From: JANQMY01 sp965227095
GTDB taxonomy: Bacteria; Pseudomonadota; Alphaproteobacteria; JANQMY01
DNA: 64,000 bases
Direction of reading: 5' to 3'
Assembly: GCA_965227095.1 (NCBI GenBank)
Contig: CBDDFL010000002.1
Span: forward strand, 806,001 to 870,000
Below are positions 25,551-34,703 of the stretch, one piece after another (the stretch's first letter is position 1; every line of letters starts with the position of its first letter). The translations under genes were made by a program, and so were the position numbers. The notes under the pieces were generated by a model, which ran no database searches, was not told where the DNA came from, and saw only the letters and a program-made list of their open reading frames with translations.

Positions 25551-28500
25551 TTATTCGGCGGCCGACTTTAAAGGTTGGGGCGTATCGAACTCGAGCAAAA
25601 GCGATTCCCGGCGGGCTTTTGCCTTCTCGATATTTGCCGCCTTCACATGGCCAAAGCCTCTGATCAGGGAAGGCACCTCCGCGAGCGACACGGCCGTCGC
25701 ATGGTTTTGGGCGGTTAATCGAGACAAGATGTGCGCAATTAGTTCTTCATAGTCAGCGATCAGCTTGCGTTCTTCTCTACGTTCCTTGGAATACCCGAAC
25801 GGATCCGCCCAACTTCCCCGTAAGAATTTGAAGCGTGTGAGGAAGGACAAAGCGGGCTTCATGAACTGTGCTCGAAATACAGTCTTTTTTGGCCGGCCCT
25901 TAGAGTCTTTTGCACCGAAAATCGGGGGGGCCATATGATATGAAATGCTGATATCGCCTTCCATTTGCTCACGGATTTTTTCTTCAAATCCTGTGTGTAT
26001 GTGCAGTCGTGCTACCTCATATTCGTCTTTGTAGGCCAGAAGCTTGAAGTAGTTTTTGGCAACTGCCGTGGACAGTTCATCATTATGCGGAGAGAGGGTG
26101 TCTTCCTGTCGCCGCACATCCCGTAATACCGCGCGATAACGATTGGCATAAGCATCATTCTGATACGCCACCAAAAAGTCCGCGCGGCGCCGGATAATGT
26201 CATCAATGTTCTGATCGACCGCCAGTTCACCATCCGATGCCGCTAATAGGCGCTTAAGCAAGTCGCGGTCGTGGGCAAGTAAACGCCCCCATCTGAAAGT
26301 ACGTAGATTTTGGTCAACAGCGACACCATTCAATTCAATGGCTCGTTCAATGGATGCATTTGACAGCGGAATATAGCCGCGCTGATAGGTGGCCCCCAAT
26401 AGCAAAAGATTGGTCGCTATAGCATCACCGAACAAGTCGGTTGCTACGCGCGAGGCGTCAAATGCTTCCAAATGGTTCTGGCCAACGGCCTGGGCGATGG
26501 CATCGACCGTGCGTTGGTCCGGCAGGTCGGAGGTTGTGTCCATCACAAAATCCGCTGTGGGCGATACATGGGTGTTCACCAAGGCCCGCGTTCTAAGGGA
26601 CGCTGTTCGGGCCAGCACGTCCGCGCTGCCGGCCACAACCATGTCGCACCCAATCAGGAGGTCCGTTTCCGCTTTGCCAACACGAACCGCATGCATGTCC
26701 TTCGGTTTGCGGCCGATTTTGACGTGAGAGACGACCGCGCCATTTTTTTGAGCAAGGCCGGTAAAATCCAGAGCTGTGACACCGCGCCCTTCCAGATGTG
26801 CGGCCATACTGAGCAGTGAGCTGATGGTCACAACGCCTGTGCCCCCAATGCCCGCGACCAGAATGTTATAGGTATGGTGGCCAATCGGTCGCTGAGCGGG
26901 ATCCGGAAGTGCCTCCAACAATTCCTGCTCTTTGGCCGTAGAAATTGGGAAGGGTTTCTTCCGCAAGCTTCCGCCATGCACCGTGACGAAGCTTGGGCAA
27001 AACCCTTTGATGCAGGACAGGTCTTTGTTGCAACTCGATTGGTTAATCGTGCGTTTTCGGCCGAATTCGGTTTCTAGCGGTTCGACTGAGATGCAATTCG
27101 ATTTGTCGGAGCAATCGCCGCAGCCTTCGCACACCAGGTCATTGATAAAAACGCGGACGGGCGGATCGACCATGTCGCCCCGTTTGCGTCGGCGGCGTTT
27201 TTCAGCAGCGCAGGTTTGATCGAAGATCAGAACGGTTACGCCTTTTTCGTCCCGAAGGGTTTTCTGTACGGCATCCAGATCATCACGATGGTGAATCGTA
27301 ACGCCTGGCGGCAGGGATACGCTGTACCCATAGCGTTTGCGCGCCTCCCCTGGGCGATCCTCACCTAAAACAGCCACCGTCTTCACACCTTCCGCCCGTA
27401 CTTGTGCGATGATGGCGGGTACGGACAAATGCGTGTCGATGGCTTGGCCGCCGGTCATGGCCACGGCGTCGTTGAACAAAATTTTGTAAGTGATGTTGAC
27501 GCCCGCGTAGACAGCTTGACGGATCGCAAGCAAGCCGGAATGTTCGTAAGTGCCATCGCCCAAATTTTGGAAGACGTGGTCTTTTTCCAGAAACGGCGCC
27601 ATCCCAACCCAAGAGACGCCCTCTCCCCCCATATGGGTGAAGAGCGTGTTGTGACGGTCCATGGACAGCGCCATGATGTGGCAACCGATACCACCCAACG
27701 CGTCGCTGCCCTCCGGCACATTGGTTGATGTGTTGTGCGGGCAGCCGGAACAAAAATAGGGACTGCGCGAGATCGGCGCCGACGCCGGCGGTGGCGAAAA
27801 CTTGCGTGCTTCGTATGAGGCGAGTTGTTCGTCGATATCGCCTTCCAAGTGATGCAACCGCAGACGGGACGCCAACAATCGGGCGATCATCCTGGGGGAC
27901 AGCTCATCGTCGCAGGGAAGCCATACTTCCCCATTTTCATCTTCTTTGCCGATAATGGTGGGCCGTTTCTCCGCAGGCAAATTAAACAATTGCCACTTAA
28001 CCTGCGGTTCCATCACCTCGCGTTTTTCTTCGATGATGATGATCTCTTCCAAACCGTCGACGAATTTTTTGGAAAATTCAGGTTCAAGCGGCCAGGGCAT
28101 CGACACTTTGCCAATCCGAAGACCAATCCTCTGGGCGGTGCGTTCATCAATGTCGAGATCGGCAAGTGCCTGCATCAAATCGTGATAGGCTTTACCGGTG
28201 GTGAGGATGCCGATACGGGCTCTCTGGCTGTCGAGTGTGATGCTGTCCAACTGGTTCTTACGGGCGAAGGCCCAAGCAGCACGCGTGCGATAACGCTGTA
28301 CCAGACGTTCTAGTTCCCACCGTTCTTGTGGCCAAGGCAACGTGGGGTCGAAGTTAAGGTCGAATTTTGGCGGGCGCTCATATTCGCCCGGCTCCGGCAG
28401 AATGAATTGATACGCCTCCGGATCAAGTTTGACCGAGGCGCCGCTCTCAACAATTTCGGTCAATGCTTTGAAGCCGACCCAACAGCCGGAAAATCGCGAC

Positions 28501-29096
28501 ATCGCAATACCGGCAAGCCCCAGCCACAGATATTCAGCCACATTGGCGGGATGGAGGATGGGCATCATAAAGCCCATAAACATGTGATCGCTTTGGTGGG
28601 GGATGGTTGACGATTGTGCGCCATGGTCATCGCCGACCACAGCCAACACGCCCCCATGTTTGGCGGTGCCGAAGGCGTTGGCGTGGCGCATGGCATCCGC
28701 CGACCGGTCGAGGCCCGGCCCCTTGCCGTACCAAAGGCCGAACACGCCATCATATTTTTTGCCGCCAAAGGCATCCAATTGTTGGCTGCCCCAAATTGCC
28801 GTGGCGGCCAGATCTTCGTTGAGGCCAGGTTGAAAGTGGATGTGATGTTCCTTGAGCACCTTATCGACGCGCCCCAATTCCCGGTCGAGACCGGCAAGGG
28901 GCGAACCGCGATATCCCGAAATGAAGCCGGCGGTATTGAGACCCGCCGCTTCATCCAGTCGGCGTTGCATGAGGGGGATGCGCACCAACGCTTGGGTACC
29001 GGTTAGATAGACCCGGCCCTCATTCAGGCGGTAGCGGTCCAACAAGGTGTAGTCGGAATCGAAGGTGCCAGATGACAGGGGGGTGGTGATCGTCAT
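25551..29096 (-). CDS. Indolepyruvate ferredoxin oxidoreductase, fused alpha-beta subunits
   Basis: This 1181-residue enzyme converts aryl-pyruvates, and possibly branched 2-oxo acids, to acyl-CoA plus CO2, passing electrons to ferredoxin. The order is an N-terminal pyruvate-oxidoreductase domain with G-Y-R-G-S-P-L-A-G, and a thiamine-diphosphate region with G-G-I-G-C-H and N-L-G-D-G-T. An iron-sulfur stretch C-E-G-C-G-D-C-S then carries further cysteines in C-N-K-D-L-S-C-I-K-G-F-C. The gamma-type domain starts near G-I-G-G-T-G-V-V-T. In archaea alpha and beta are separate (IorA, IorB); the single-chain form is usual in aerobic proteobacteria. A divergent Lrp-type regulator 159 bases away is the likely controller. 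Adjacent crotonase and acyl-CoA synthetase genes fit use of the arylacetyl-CoA products. Confidence 0.9.
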   Translation of the reverse strand: MTITTPLSSGTFDSDYTLLDRYRLNEGRVYLTGTQALVRIPLMQRRLDEAAGLNTAGFISGYRGSPLAGLDRELGRVDKVLKEHHIHFQPGLNEDLAATAIWGSQQLDAFGGKKYDGVFGLWYGKGPGLDRSADAMRHANAFGTAKHGGVLAVVGDDHGAQSSTIPHQSDHMFMGFMMPILHPANVAEYLWLGLAGIAMSRFSGCWVGFKALTEIVESGASVKLDPEAYQFILPEPGEYERPPKFDLNFDPTLPWPQERWELERLVQRYRTRAAWAFARKNQLDSITLDSQRARIGILTTGKAYHDLMQALADLDIDERTAQRIGLRIGKVSMPWPLEPEFSKKFVDGLEEIIIIEEKREVMEPQVKWQLFNLPAEKRPTIIGKEDENGEVWLPCDDELSPRMIARLLASRLRLHHLEGDIDEQLASYEARKFSPPPASAPISRSPYFCSGCPHNTSTNVPEGSDALGGIGCHIMALSMDRHNTLFTHMGGEGVSWVGMAPFLEKDHVFQNLGDGTYEHSGLLAIRQAVYAGVNITYKILFNDAVAMTGGQAIDTHLSVPAIIAQVRAEGVKTVAVLGEDRPGEARKRYGYSVSLPPGVTIHHRDDLDAVQKTLRDEKGVTVLIFDQTCAAEKRRRRKRGDMVDPPVRVFINDLVCEGCGDCSDKSNCISVEPLETEFGRKRTINQSSCNKDLSCIKGFCPSFVTVHGGSLRKKPFPISTAKEQELLEALPDPAQRPIGHHTYNILVAGIGGTGVVTISSLLSMAAHLEGRGVTALDFTGLAQKNGAVVSHVKIGRKPKDMHAVRVGKAETDLLIGCDMVVAGSADVLARTASLRTRALVNTHVSPTADFVMDTTSDLPDQRTVDAIAQAVGQNHLEAFDASRVATDLFGDAIATNLLLLGATYQRGYIPLSNASIERAIELNGVAVDQNLRTFRWGRLLAHDRDLLKRLLAASDGELAVDQNIDDIIRRRADFLVAYQNDAYANRYRAVLRDVRRQEDTLSPHNDELSTAVAKNYFKLLAYKDEYEVARLHIHTGFEEKIREQMEGDISISYHMAPPIFGAKDSKGRPKKTVFRAQFMKPALSFLTRFKFLRGSWADPFGYSKERREERKLIADYEELIAHILSRLTAQNHATAVSLAEVPSLIRGFGHVKAANIEKAKARRESLLLEFDTPQPLKSAAE

Positions 29097-29159
29097 GCGG
29101 TACGGGCTCCAGCAAATGAGCGGTTTCGATGCGTAAATTCCCCCAAAATATGCCCCAAT

Positions 29160-29255
29160 CCCCTTGAGACATGTTTACCAATTTTAGCGATTTTTCAGCC
29201 GATCGGGAAATAAAATCACTATTATTTGGCCAAAATTAGGATATATGTTTGCCGC
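29160..29255. promoter_or_regulatory. AT-rich divergent control region between IOR and lrp-like genes
   Basis: The gap between the two divergent starts is clearly richer in A and T than its surroundings and holds a perfect ten-base palindrome, TTTGGCCAAA (29225-29234), 21 bases before the regulator start. Lrp-family proteins commonly bind such AT-rich palindromic DNA next to their own gene. Promoter elements are not clear enough to assign. Confidence 0.4.
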
Positions 29256-29717
29256 ATGAGCGAAATTGATGACTTAGATCGCGAGATCCTCCGGGAACTC
29301 CAGCGTAATGGGCGGCAAAGCGCGGCCACCTTGGCGGAAAAGGTGGGCCTGTCCGCGACGCCGGCCTGGCGCCGGGTAAAACGGCTGGAAGATGAGGGGA
29401 TTATCCAGGGCTATGTGGGTTTGCTGGATCCCAAGAAGGTCGGCTTCGGCGACAGCGTGATCGCGCAAGTGACATTGGAAAAACATCAAGATGTGGAACT
29501 TGACCATTTCGTCGAACAGATCCGCGATATCCCAGAAATTTTGGAAGCGTACTTAGTGGCCGGTGAAGGCGACTATTGGCTGCGCGTTGCGGTCGAGGGC
29601 AGTGAAGACTATGAACGCTTTCTGACCAAGCGGTTGTTGCGCATCAAAGGCATCGCACACGTAAAGTCTGTGTACATCTTAAAACAAGTCAAATACACAA
29701 CGGCGCTGCCGGTTTAG
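29256..29717 (+). CDS. Lrp/AsnC family transcriptional regulator
   Basis: The 153-residue protein has an N-terminal winged helix-turn-helix (L-D-R-E-I-L-R-E-L-Q-R-N-G-R through A-T-P-A-W-R-R-V-K-R-L-E) and a C-terminal RAM ligand-binding domain with the G-E-G-D-Y-W-L-R-V turn. Proteins of this type sense amino acids or 2-oxo acids as octamers. I set the start at the ATG at 29256, which gives the usual M-x-x-I-D-D-L-D-R N-terminus; an upstream start at 29226 only adds an unlikely leader. It is divergent from the indolepyruvate oxidoreductase gene, the classic arrangement for control of amino-acid catabolism by its substrate. Confidence 0.9.
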   Translation: MSEIDDLDREILRELQRNGRQSAATLAEKVGLSATPAWRRVKRLEDEGIIQGYVGLLDPKKVGFGDSVIAQVTLEKHQDVELDHFVEQIRDIPEILEAYLVAGEGDYWLRVAVEGSEDYERFLTKRLLRIKGIAHVKSVYILKQVKYTTALPV

Positions 29718-29781
29718 AAACGAATTTGCCGTTTTTGGTGACGCGCACTCCAACCCTCTTTCAGGAGAAGCGGAAGGGGTG

Positions 29782-30549
29782 TTACTTTCCCTTCCATTGG
29801 GGCGCTCGTTTCTCGGCAAAGGCAGTGCGGCCTTCTTTAAGGTCTTCACTGGTGCGCCATCGTGCATAAGCTGGATAATCGTTTTGGTTTTTCATGGCAT
29901 CCGCAAGGCTTGCTTCCTCAAGGCCGCGCAAGGCTGCTTCTTTTGACGCGCGCACCGATAAAGGGGCCCCCTTTAAAATCTCTGCACACCACCGTTCTGT
30001 TGCCGATATAAGATCTGTAGGCGGAACGACTTCATTGACAAGGCCCAGCCGAAAGGCTTCCTGCACCTCTATGCGCCGAGAGGTGAGCAACAACCCCATC
30101 GCATTTTTAAGCCCGATCTGGCGTGGCAGGCGATGAATGCCGCCCCCCAGTGCCACCGCGCCCACCAAAGGTTCGGGCAGGCCAAAACTTGCGTTTTCCG
30201 ACGCAATAATGATGTCGCAGGCAAGAGCGATTTCAAAACCACCGCCAAGGGCTAATCCGTTCACGGCGGCGATCACGGGCTTTGGCAGATCAAAACGTTC
30301 GATCAGGCCTGCATAGCCATTCTTTGGATAGTCACGATGAATGCCAGCTTTTAGATCGCTGCCGGCGCAGAAAGCTTTGTCCCCAGCGCCGGTGACAACA
30401 CAAATGAACTGCGTGTCGTCTTGCGCAAACGCATCGAAGGCGCGTTGCAAATCGTCATGCATCTCTGGTGTGATGGCGTTCATCTTTTCTGGCCGGTTGA
30501 GGGTCACCCACGTTACGCGGTCTTGTTTTTTCACCTCAATAAATGACAT
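29782..30549 (-). CDS. Enoyl-CoA hydratase/isomerase
   Basis: This 255-residue crotonase has both catalytic glutamates of a hydratase: E106 in G-G-G-F-E-I-A and E126 in F-G-L-P-E-P. The oxyanion-hole segment is K-A-F-C-A-G-S-D. It therefore should hydrate an enoyl-CoA, although carnitinyl-CoA dehydratases share these features. The ATG at 30549 was chosen because GAAGGA lies nine bases upstream; another ATG two codons earlier is too close to it. It is convergent with the Lrp-type gene and divergent from the acyl-CoA synthetase gene, so the three may form one acyl-CoA catabolic locus with the oxidoreductase. A 7-base inverted repeat (29772-29778, 29789-29795) overlaps its stop. Confidence 0.86.
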   Translation of the reverse strand: MSFIEVKKQDRVTWVTLNRPEKMNAITPEMHDDLQRAFDAFAQDDTQFICVVTGAGDKAFCAGSDLKAGIHRDYPKNGYAGLIERFDLPKPVIAAVNGLALGGGFEIALACDIIIASENASFGLPEPLVGAVALGGGIHRLPRQIGLKNAMGLLLTSRRIEVQEAFRLGLVNEVVPPTDLISATERWCAEILKGAPLSVRASKEAALRGLEEASLADAMKNQNDYPAYARWRTSEDLKEGRTAFAEKRAPQWKGK

Positions 30550-30708
30550 CGGCATCCGTCCTTCTGCAAAATTCGTCTTGAGTGCGCTTGTTCCTTGGAC
30601 AAGCAATCCAGTTTCGCTATCTAAGCACTCATAGATCGTTAGAAAAAGAAGGTGCCGGTGGTCGGGTGAACGCGACCCGGTATATCCAAACAATTACGAG
30701 GGCAGGTC

Positions 30709-32241
30709 ATGACGAGCTTCGCAGCTGCGCGCGCCAAGGAACGGCCGGACGAAATTGCAGTTCAAGATCCGGTCAAGCAATTCAGTTGGGCCGAGGTGGA
30801 TGAGATCCTGAATCGTGTGGTGAACGGTCTGTTGCAATTGGACCTGGGGCCCGACCACAGGATCGCCGTGTTTGCTGAAAATGCGGCCGAAACGGCTCTT
30901 GCCAATATTGGGGGATTGCTGGCGGGGGTATCAGTGGTCCCGGTCAATTTTCATCTCACCTCAGAAGAGGTGGCCTACATCCTTCAGGATTCCGGTGCGC
31001 GCCTCCTATTTGTGGACAACATCACGGCGGAACGGGGTGTTACGGCAGCGAAAGAGGCTGGCATTGATAAAGTGATTGCATGGGGGGGCGCCTCAGAGCC
31101 AGGCGTAATCTCGTGGCAGTCTTGGTTGGACGCAAACAGTGCGGACAATCCACCCAGCACTATGACGCCGCGGCCAAACCTTCTGTATACGTCAGGAACA
31201 ACGGGCCGCCCCAAAGGAACGCCTCTACCGCCGACCATGTTCGCTGGCGGCGAGACGATCGACGAACATCTCCAGTTAATGGAGGACGTGGCCGCCCGTG
31301 CTGGCGCGACAGACGGGACGCAGCTTGTGGTCGGGCCGCTTTATCACACGGGGCCCTTAAGCGCGGCCCGTAGTCTGGCGCGTGGCATTCCCCTTGTTAT
31401 CCTTGGACGTTTTGATGCGGAAAAAACGCTGCAAGCGATCGAGACATACAAAATTGATGGTACCCTGATGGTGCCCACGCACTTCGTCCGCCTTCTGGCC
31501 TTGCCGGAAGAGGTGCGTAACAAATATGACTTGAGCTCGATCCAGCGCATCGCGCACACCGGTGCCAAATGTCCGGTGGATGTAAAACGTGCCATGATCG
31601 AGTGGTTGGGACCGGTCTTGTTCGAAGCCTATGGTGCTAGCGAGGTGGGGACCACCAACCAAATCACATCCGAAGAATGGCTGGAACATCCCGGTTCGGT
31701 GGGCAAGACAAACGAGCCTTTTGAGCCGCTCATCCTGGACGATGATGACAATCCTCTGCCGCCAAATCAGGAAGGAAGATTGTTCTTCAAAGACACCACA
31801 GGGCGCGGCGTGGTCTATCACAATGACCCTGAAAAAACGGCTGCCGCGCACATCGCACCCGGCGTATTCACCCTGGGTGAAATCGGCTATGTGGACGAGG
31901 ATGGATATGTCTACATCACAGATCGCTTCAGCGACATGGTGGTGTCCGGCGGTGTGAACATTTATCCGGCGGAATCGGAGCAGGTCATCATTGATCACCC
32001 CGCGGTGAAAGATGTGGCATGCATCGGCGTGCCCAATGCGGAAATGGGCGAAGAGTTGAAAGCGCTTATCATTCCGAACAACCCGGACGCCTTACCGGAT
32101 GGAAACGAGATCGTGAGCTGGTGCCGGGACCGTTTGTCCCATTACAAATGTCCGCGCACGGTAGAGTTCGTTGACGATCTTGGCCGAAACTCCATGGGAA
32201 AAGTGAACAAGCGCAAATTGCGCGCTCCGTACTGGGAATAA
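30709..32241 (+). CDS. Acyl-CoA synthetase (AMP-binding)
   Basis: The 510-residue ligase activates a carboxylic acid to its CoA thioester through an acyl-AMP. The P-loop-like A3 motif is Y-T-S-G-T-T-G-R-P-K-G, the A5 motif is Y-G-A-S-E-V-G, and the C-terminal hinge and lysine region are I-T-D-R-F-S-D-M-V-V-S-G-G and N-S-M-G-K-V-N-K. Length fits fatty-acid or aryl-acid CoA ligases; the chain length of the substrate cannot be told. GAGGGCAGG precedes the ATG. It is divergent from the hydratase gene, with 159 bases between starts, and near the indolepyruvate oxidoreductase, so it may salvage the free acids of the same route. Confidence 0.88.
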   Translation: MTSFAAARAKERPDEIAVQDPVKQFSWAEVDEILNRVVNGLLQLDLGPDHRIAVFAENAAETALANIGGLLAGVSVVPVNFHLTSEEVAYILQDSGARLLFVDNITAERGVTAAKEAGIDKVIAWGGASEPGVISWQSWLDANSADNPPSTMTPRPNLLYTSGTTGRPKGTPLPPTMFAGGETIDEHLQLMEDVAARAGATDGTQLVVGPLYHTGPLSAARSLARGIPLVILGRFDAEKTLQAIETYKIDGTLMVPTHFVRLLALPEEVRNKYDLSSIQRIAHTGAKCPVDVKRAMIEWLGPVLFEAYGASEVGTTNQITSEEWLEHPGSVGKTNEPFEPLILDDDDNPLPPNQEGRLFFKDTTGRGVVYHNDPEKTAAAHIAPGVFTLGEIGYVDEDGYVYITDRFSDMVVSGGVNIYPAESEQVIIDHPAVKDVACIGVPNAEMGEELKALIIPNNPDALPDGNEIVSWCRDRLSHYKCPRTVEFVDDLGRNSMGKVNKRKLRAPYWE

Positions 32242-32330
32242 GGGAAGCGGTTCCAATCTTCGCTTTGATTTCGCCGATCCAAAGTGCCAGAATGAAAGGA
32301 CACGCCAGGCAGAGTTGAGGGGGGATCGTG

Positions 32331-33779
32331 ATGAGATCAATTTTGACCTTTGGTAAGACGTCTTTCCAGCGTTTCATTTTGATTGTGTGCGCCGCGGGGT
32401 TCCTCGCCGCGTGTGAATCCAGTGGTGGCCCGTTGGGCCTGACGGAGCAACAGCAGCTTGCTCTTGGGGCTCGCGAACACCCCAAAATTGTTTCCGCTTT
32501 TGGCGGCGAGATCAAAGATGCGGAGCTGAAAGCCTACGTAAATGGCATTGTCGCCAAACTGATGGCAGCCTCCGACCAGCCGAACATGCCGATTAAAACA
32601 ACAGTGCTGGATTCACCAGTGGTGAATGCCATGGCGCTTCCCGGTCATGTTTATGCCACGCGCGGTTTGCTGGCGCTTGCCAATACGGAGGCGGAATTGG
32701 CGGGTGTCTTGGGACATGAAATCGGACACATCTTCGAACGCCATACGGCGGAACGCGTCAGCCGGTCTAATGTGGCGGGGCTCGGCGCGGCGGTACTGGG
32801 CATTTTGACCGGGGATGCCGGCGTCTATCAGCTCGCGTCCCAGGGCGCGCAGCTCTATCTTCTCAGCTTTTCCCGGTCGCAAGAATATGAAGCGGACCAA
32901 GTGGGCGTTCGGCTGCTGGCGCGGGCCGGTTATGAACCGACGGCTGAGGCTGATTTCCTCAATTCTCTCAATCGATGGTCCAATCTGGAGGCACGCATTT
33001 CCGGCCAAACCGCACGGCCACCGGAATTCTTATCGACCCACCCGAATACGGCGGAACGGGTTCGACGCGCCGCGGCGGAAGCGCAAGTCCTCAATATTCC
33101 CAATGCGCGGATTGGGCGGTCAGCATATCTCAACTCAATTGATGACTTGCTGTATGGGGACGATCCGGTTCGGCAAGGCTTCGTGCGGGGGACCACGTTT
33201 TACCATCCTGAGATTGGCATGACCTTCCGCGTGCCCGATGGCATGAAGCTACGCAATACGCCACAGTCAATCGTTGCTCAAAGCCAGAACGCTCAAATGC
33301 AGTTTATGGGCGCGAACTCACAGAATGGCCCGGGGGCGTTGATCAATGCGCTCGGCCAACAATTGCAGGTCAATCTGGGCGCACCGCGGCGGATCAATGT
33401 GAACGGCAAGCTTGGGGCTTACGGCGGCGCGCGCGCCAACAGCCGCAGCGGTCCGGTCGATATTCAGGCCTTCGCCATCCAGTGGCGCGGCACGCAGCAT
33501 TTCATCTTTATGTGGCTGACACCTTCCGGCCAGACGCGCAATCTGCAAGGCGGCATCAATGCGTCGATCGATTCCTTCCGGGAAATGCGGGCTGCGGACA
33601 TGAATGTTCCCAGCGCGCGTAAGATTGATGTGCGCACGGTCCGGTCCGGCGACACTGTGTCGTCGCTTGCAGCTCAAACTCGGTTTGATCAGGCGCGGGT
33701 CGACCGGTTCATCGTGTTGAACGGCTTGCGCGATGCGAGCGATCTGCGCACTGGTCAAAAAGTGAAGCTCGTCAAATAG
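32331..33779 (+). CDS. M48 family metalloprotease lipoprotein with C-terminal LysM-like domain
   Basis: This 482-residue envelope protease has a lipobox ending F-L-A-A-C (C28), so it is probably anchored to a membrane facing the periplasm. The zinc site is H-E-I-G-H (129-133), with the third ligand in S-Q-E-Y-E-A-D. The M48 domain ends near residue 270. A second domain of unknown type follows, and the last about 50 residues (V-R-S-G-D-T-V-S-S-L-A to G-Q-K-V-K-L-V) look like a LysM peptidoglycan-binding module. BepA and LoiP are related M48 proteases in outer-membrane quality control, which is the likely role. I prefer the ATG at 32331 over the adjoining GTG because of its better distance from the GAGGGGGG run. 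Confidence 0.87.
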   Translation: MRSILTFGKTSFQRFILIVCAAGFLAACESSGGPLGLTEQQQLALGAREHPKIVSAFGGEIKDAELKAYVNGIVAKLMAASDQPNMPIKTTVLDSPVVNAMALPGHVYATRGLLALANTEAELAGVLGHEIGHIFERHTAERVSRSNVAGLGAAVLGILTGDAGVYQLASQGAQLYLLSFSRSQEYEADQVGVRLLARAGYEPTAEADFLNSLNRWSNLEARISGQTARPPEFLSTHPNTAERVRRAAAEAQVLNIPNARIGRSAYLNSIDDLLYGDDPVRQGFVRGTTFYHPEIGMTFRVPDGMKLRNTPQSIVAQSQNAQMQFMGANSQNGPGALINALGQQLQVNLGAPRRINVNGKLGAYGGARANSRSGPVDIQAFAIQWRGTQHFIFMWLTPSGQTRNLQGGINASIDSFREMRAADMNVPSARKIDVRTVRSGDTVSSLAAQTRFDQARVDRFIVLNGLRDASDLRTGQKVKLVK

Positions 33780-33856
33780 GCGAGAATCTCCGGAGACGGA
33801 ATAATATAAAGCAATGGAGCCTGGAAATCGCCGTCTAAAAAGCGGGCGTGTTCGCG

Positions 33857-34522
33857 TTATGCGGCCGGCAAATGTCCCTCTTTGGTGAACAACAAGCAGC
33901 CGTCCGTAGACCAGGCACTGTGTTTGCTCCCATCTGGGTTGCGCAGCCAGCTGCCTTGGGGGTAAGTGCCAAATTCGTCTTCCAGCGTACCTTCTAGGAC
34001 AAACACTTCTTCGCCTAGCGCGTGTATATGTTCGTCGACTTTTGCACCGGGTGCGAAACGGAACAAGGCAACTTTCTCTGTGTCGAACTCATGCAACATT
34101 AAAAGCGAAAGACCTTCGCGTATTTTTTGCCAACTGCTTGGGTCCGCGGCCTTTGTATCGATTACAACGCGTTTGGTGTCGTCTTTGTCGAATTGTTGCA
34201 ACTTGACGAAAATCGTACATCCGCCGGCGCTCCAAGGGGCGTGTGCGGTTCCGATAGGATTTCGCACATATGTGCCGGGGCCGAAATCGCCACTTTCGTC
34301 AGAAAAGACGCCGTCGAGCACCAGAAATTCTTCGCCGCCCCCGTGAATGTGTTGGTCGAAGCGGCTGTTTGGGGCATAGCGCACCAGGCTGGTGGCGCGT
34401 GCAACCTCTTCGCCATCGCGATCGAGCATGTAACGCTCTACCCCCGCGAGAGGCGAGGGGACCCATTTGCCATCATCAGGAAGAACAACTGCTCTTGCCG
34501 TTAGGTCTGCATTTATTTTCAT
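33857..34522 (-). CDS. Bicupin protein (ChrR-like cupins)
   Basis: The 221-residue product contains two cupin barrels in tandem. Each has a full metal-binding set: D-Q-H-I-H-x3-E-E and a later H in T-A-H-A-P-W for the first, and D-E-H-I-H-x3-E-E with S-K-H-S-A-W for the second. The form resembles the ChrR cupin of anti-sigma factors, but the zinc-finger N-terminal half of ChrR is missing and no ECF sigma gene is adjacent, so it is not an ordinary anti-sigma factor. A metal-dependent oxygenase or a sensor are both possible. It is convergent with the protease gene and divergent from ispA. The start at 34522 gives a normal N-terminus, though the ribosome-binding site is weak. Confidence 0.78.
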   Translation of the reverse strand: MKINADLTARAVVLPDDGKWVPSPLAGVERYMLDRDGEEVARATSLVRYAPNSRFDQHIHGGGEEFLVLDGVFSDESGDFGPGTYVRNPIGTAHAPWSAGGCTIFVKLQQFDKDDTKRVVIDTKAADPSSWQKIREGLSLLMLHEFDTEKVALFRFAPGAKVDEHIHALGEEVFVLEGTLEDEFGTYPQGSWLRNPDGSKHSAWSTDGCLLFTKEGHLPAA

Positions 34523-34703
34523 GGTTGTTGCCCTATAACACCAACATTCGATCACAATTTGTCATGACGGTGAGTTCTGGTTTGTCAAATGGGGAGTTCT
34601 GCTTGTTTGCCAACCCAAGTTGCGCGTATCTTACGAAAAAGTTATGCGCGCCTTTACCGGACATGGATGTCGTTGTCGCGTAACCAAAGGGGTTTGGGGG
34701 TAT

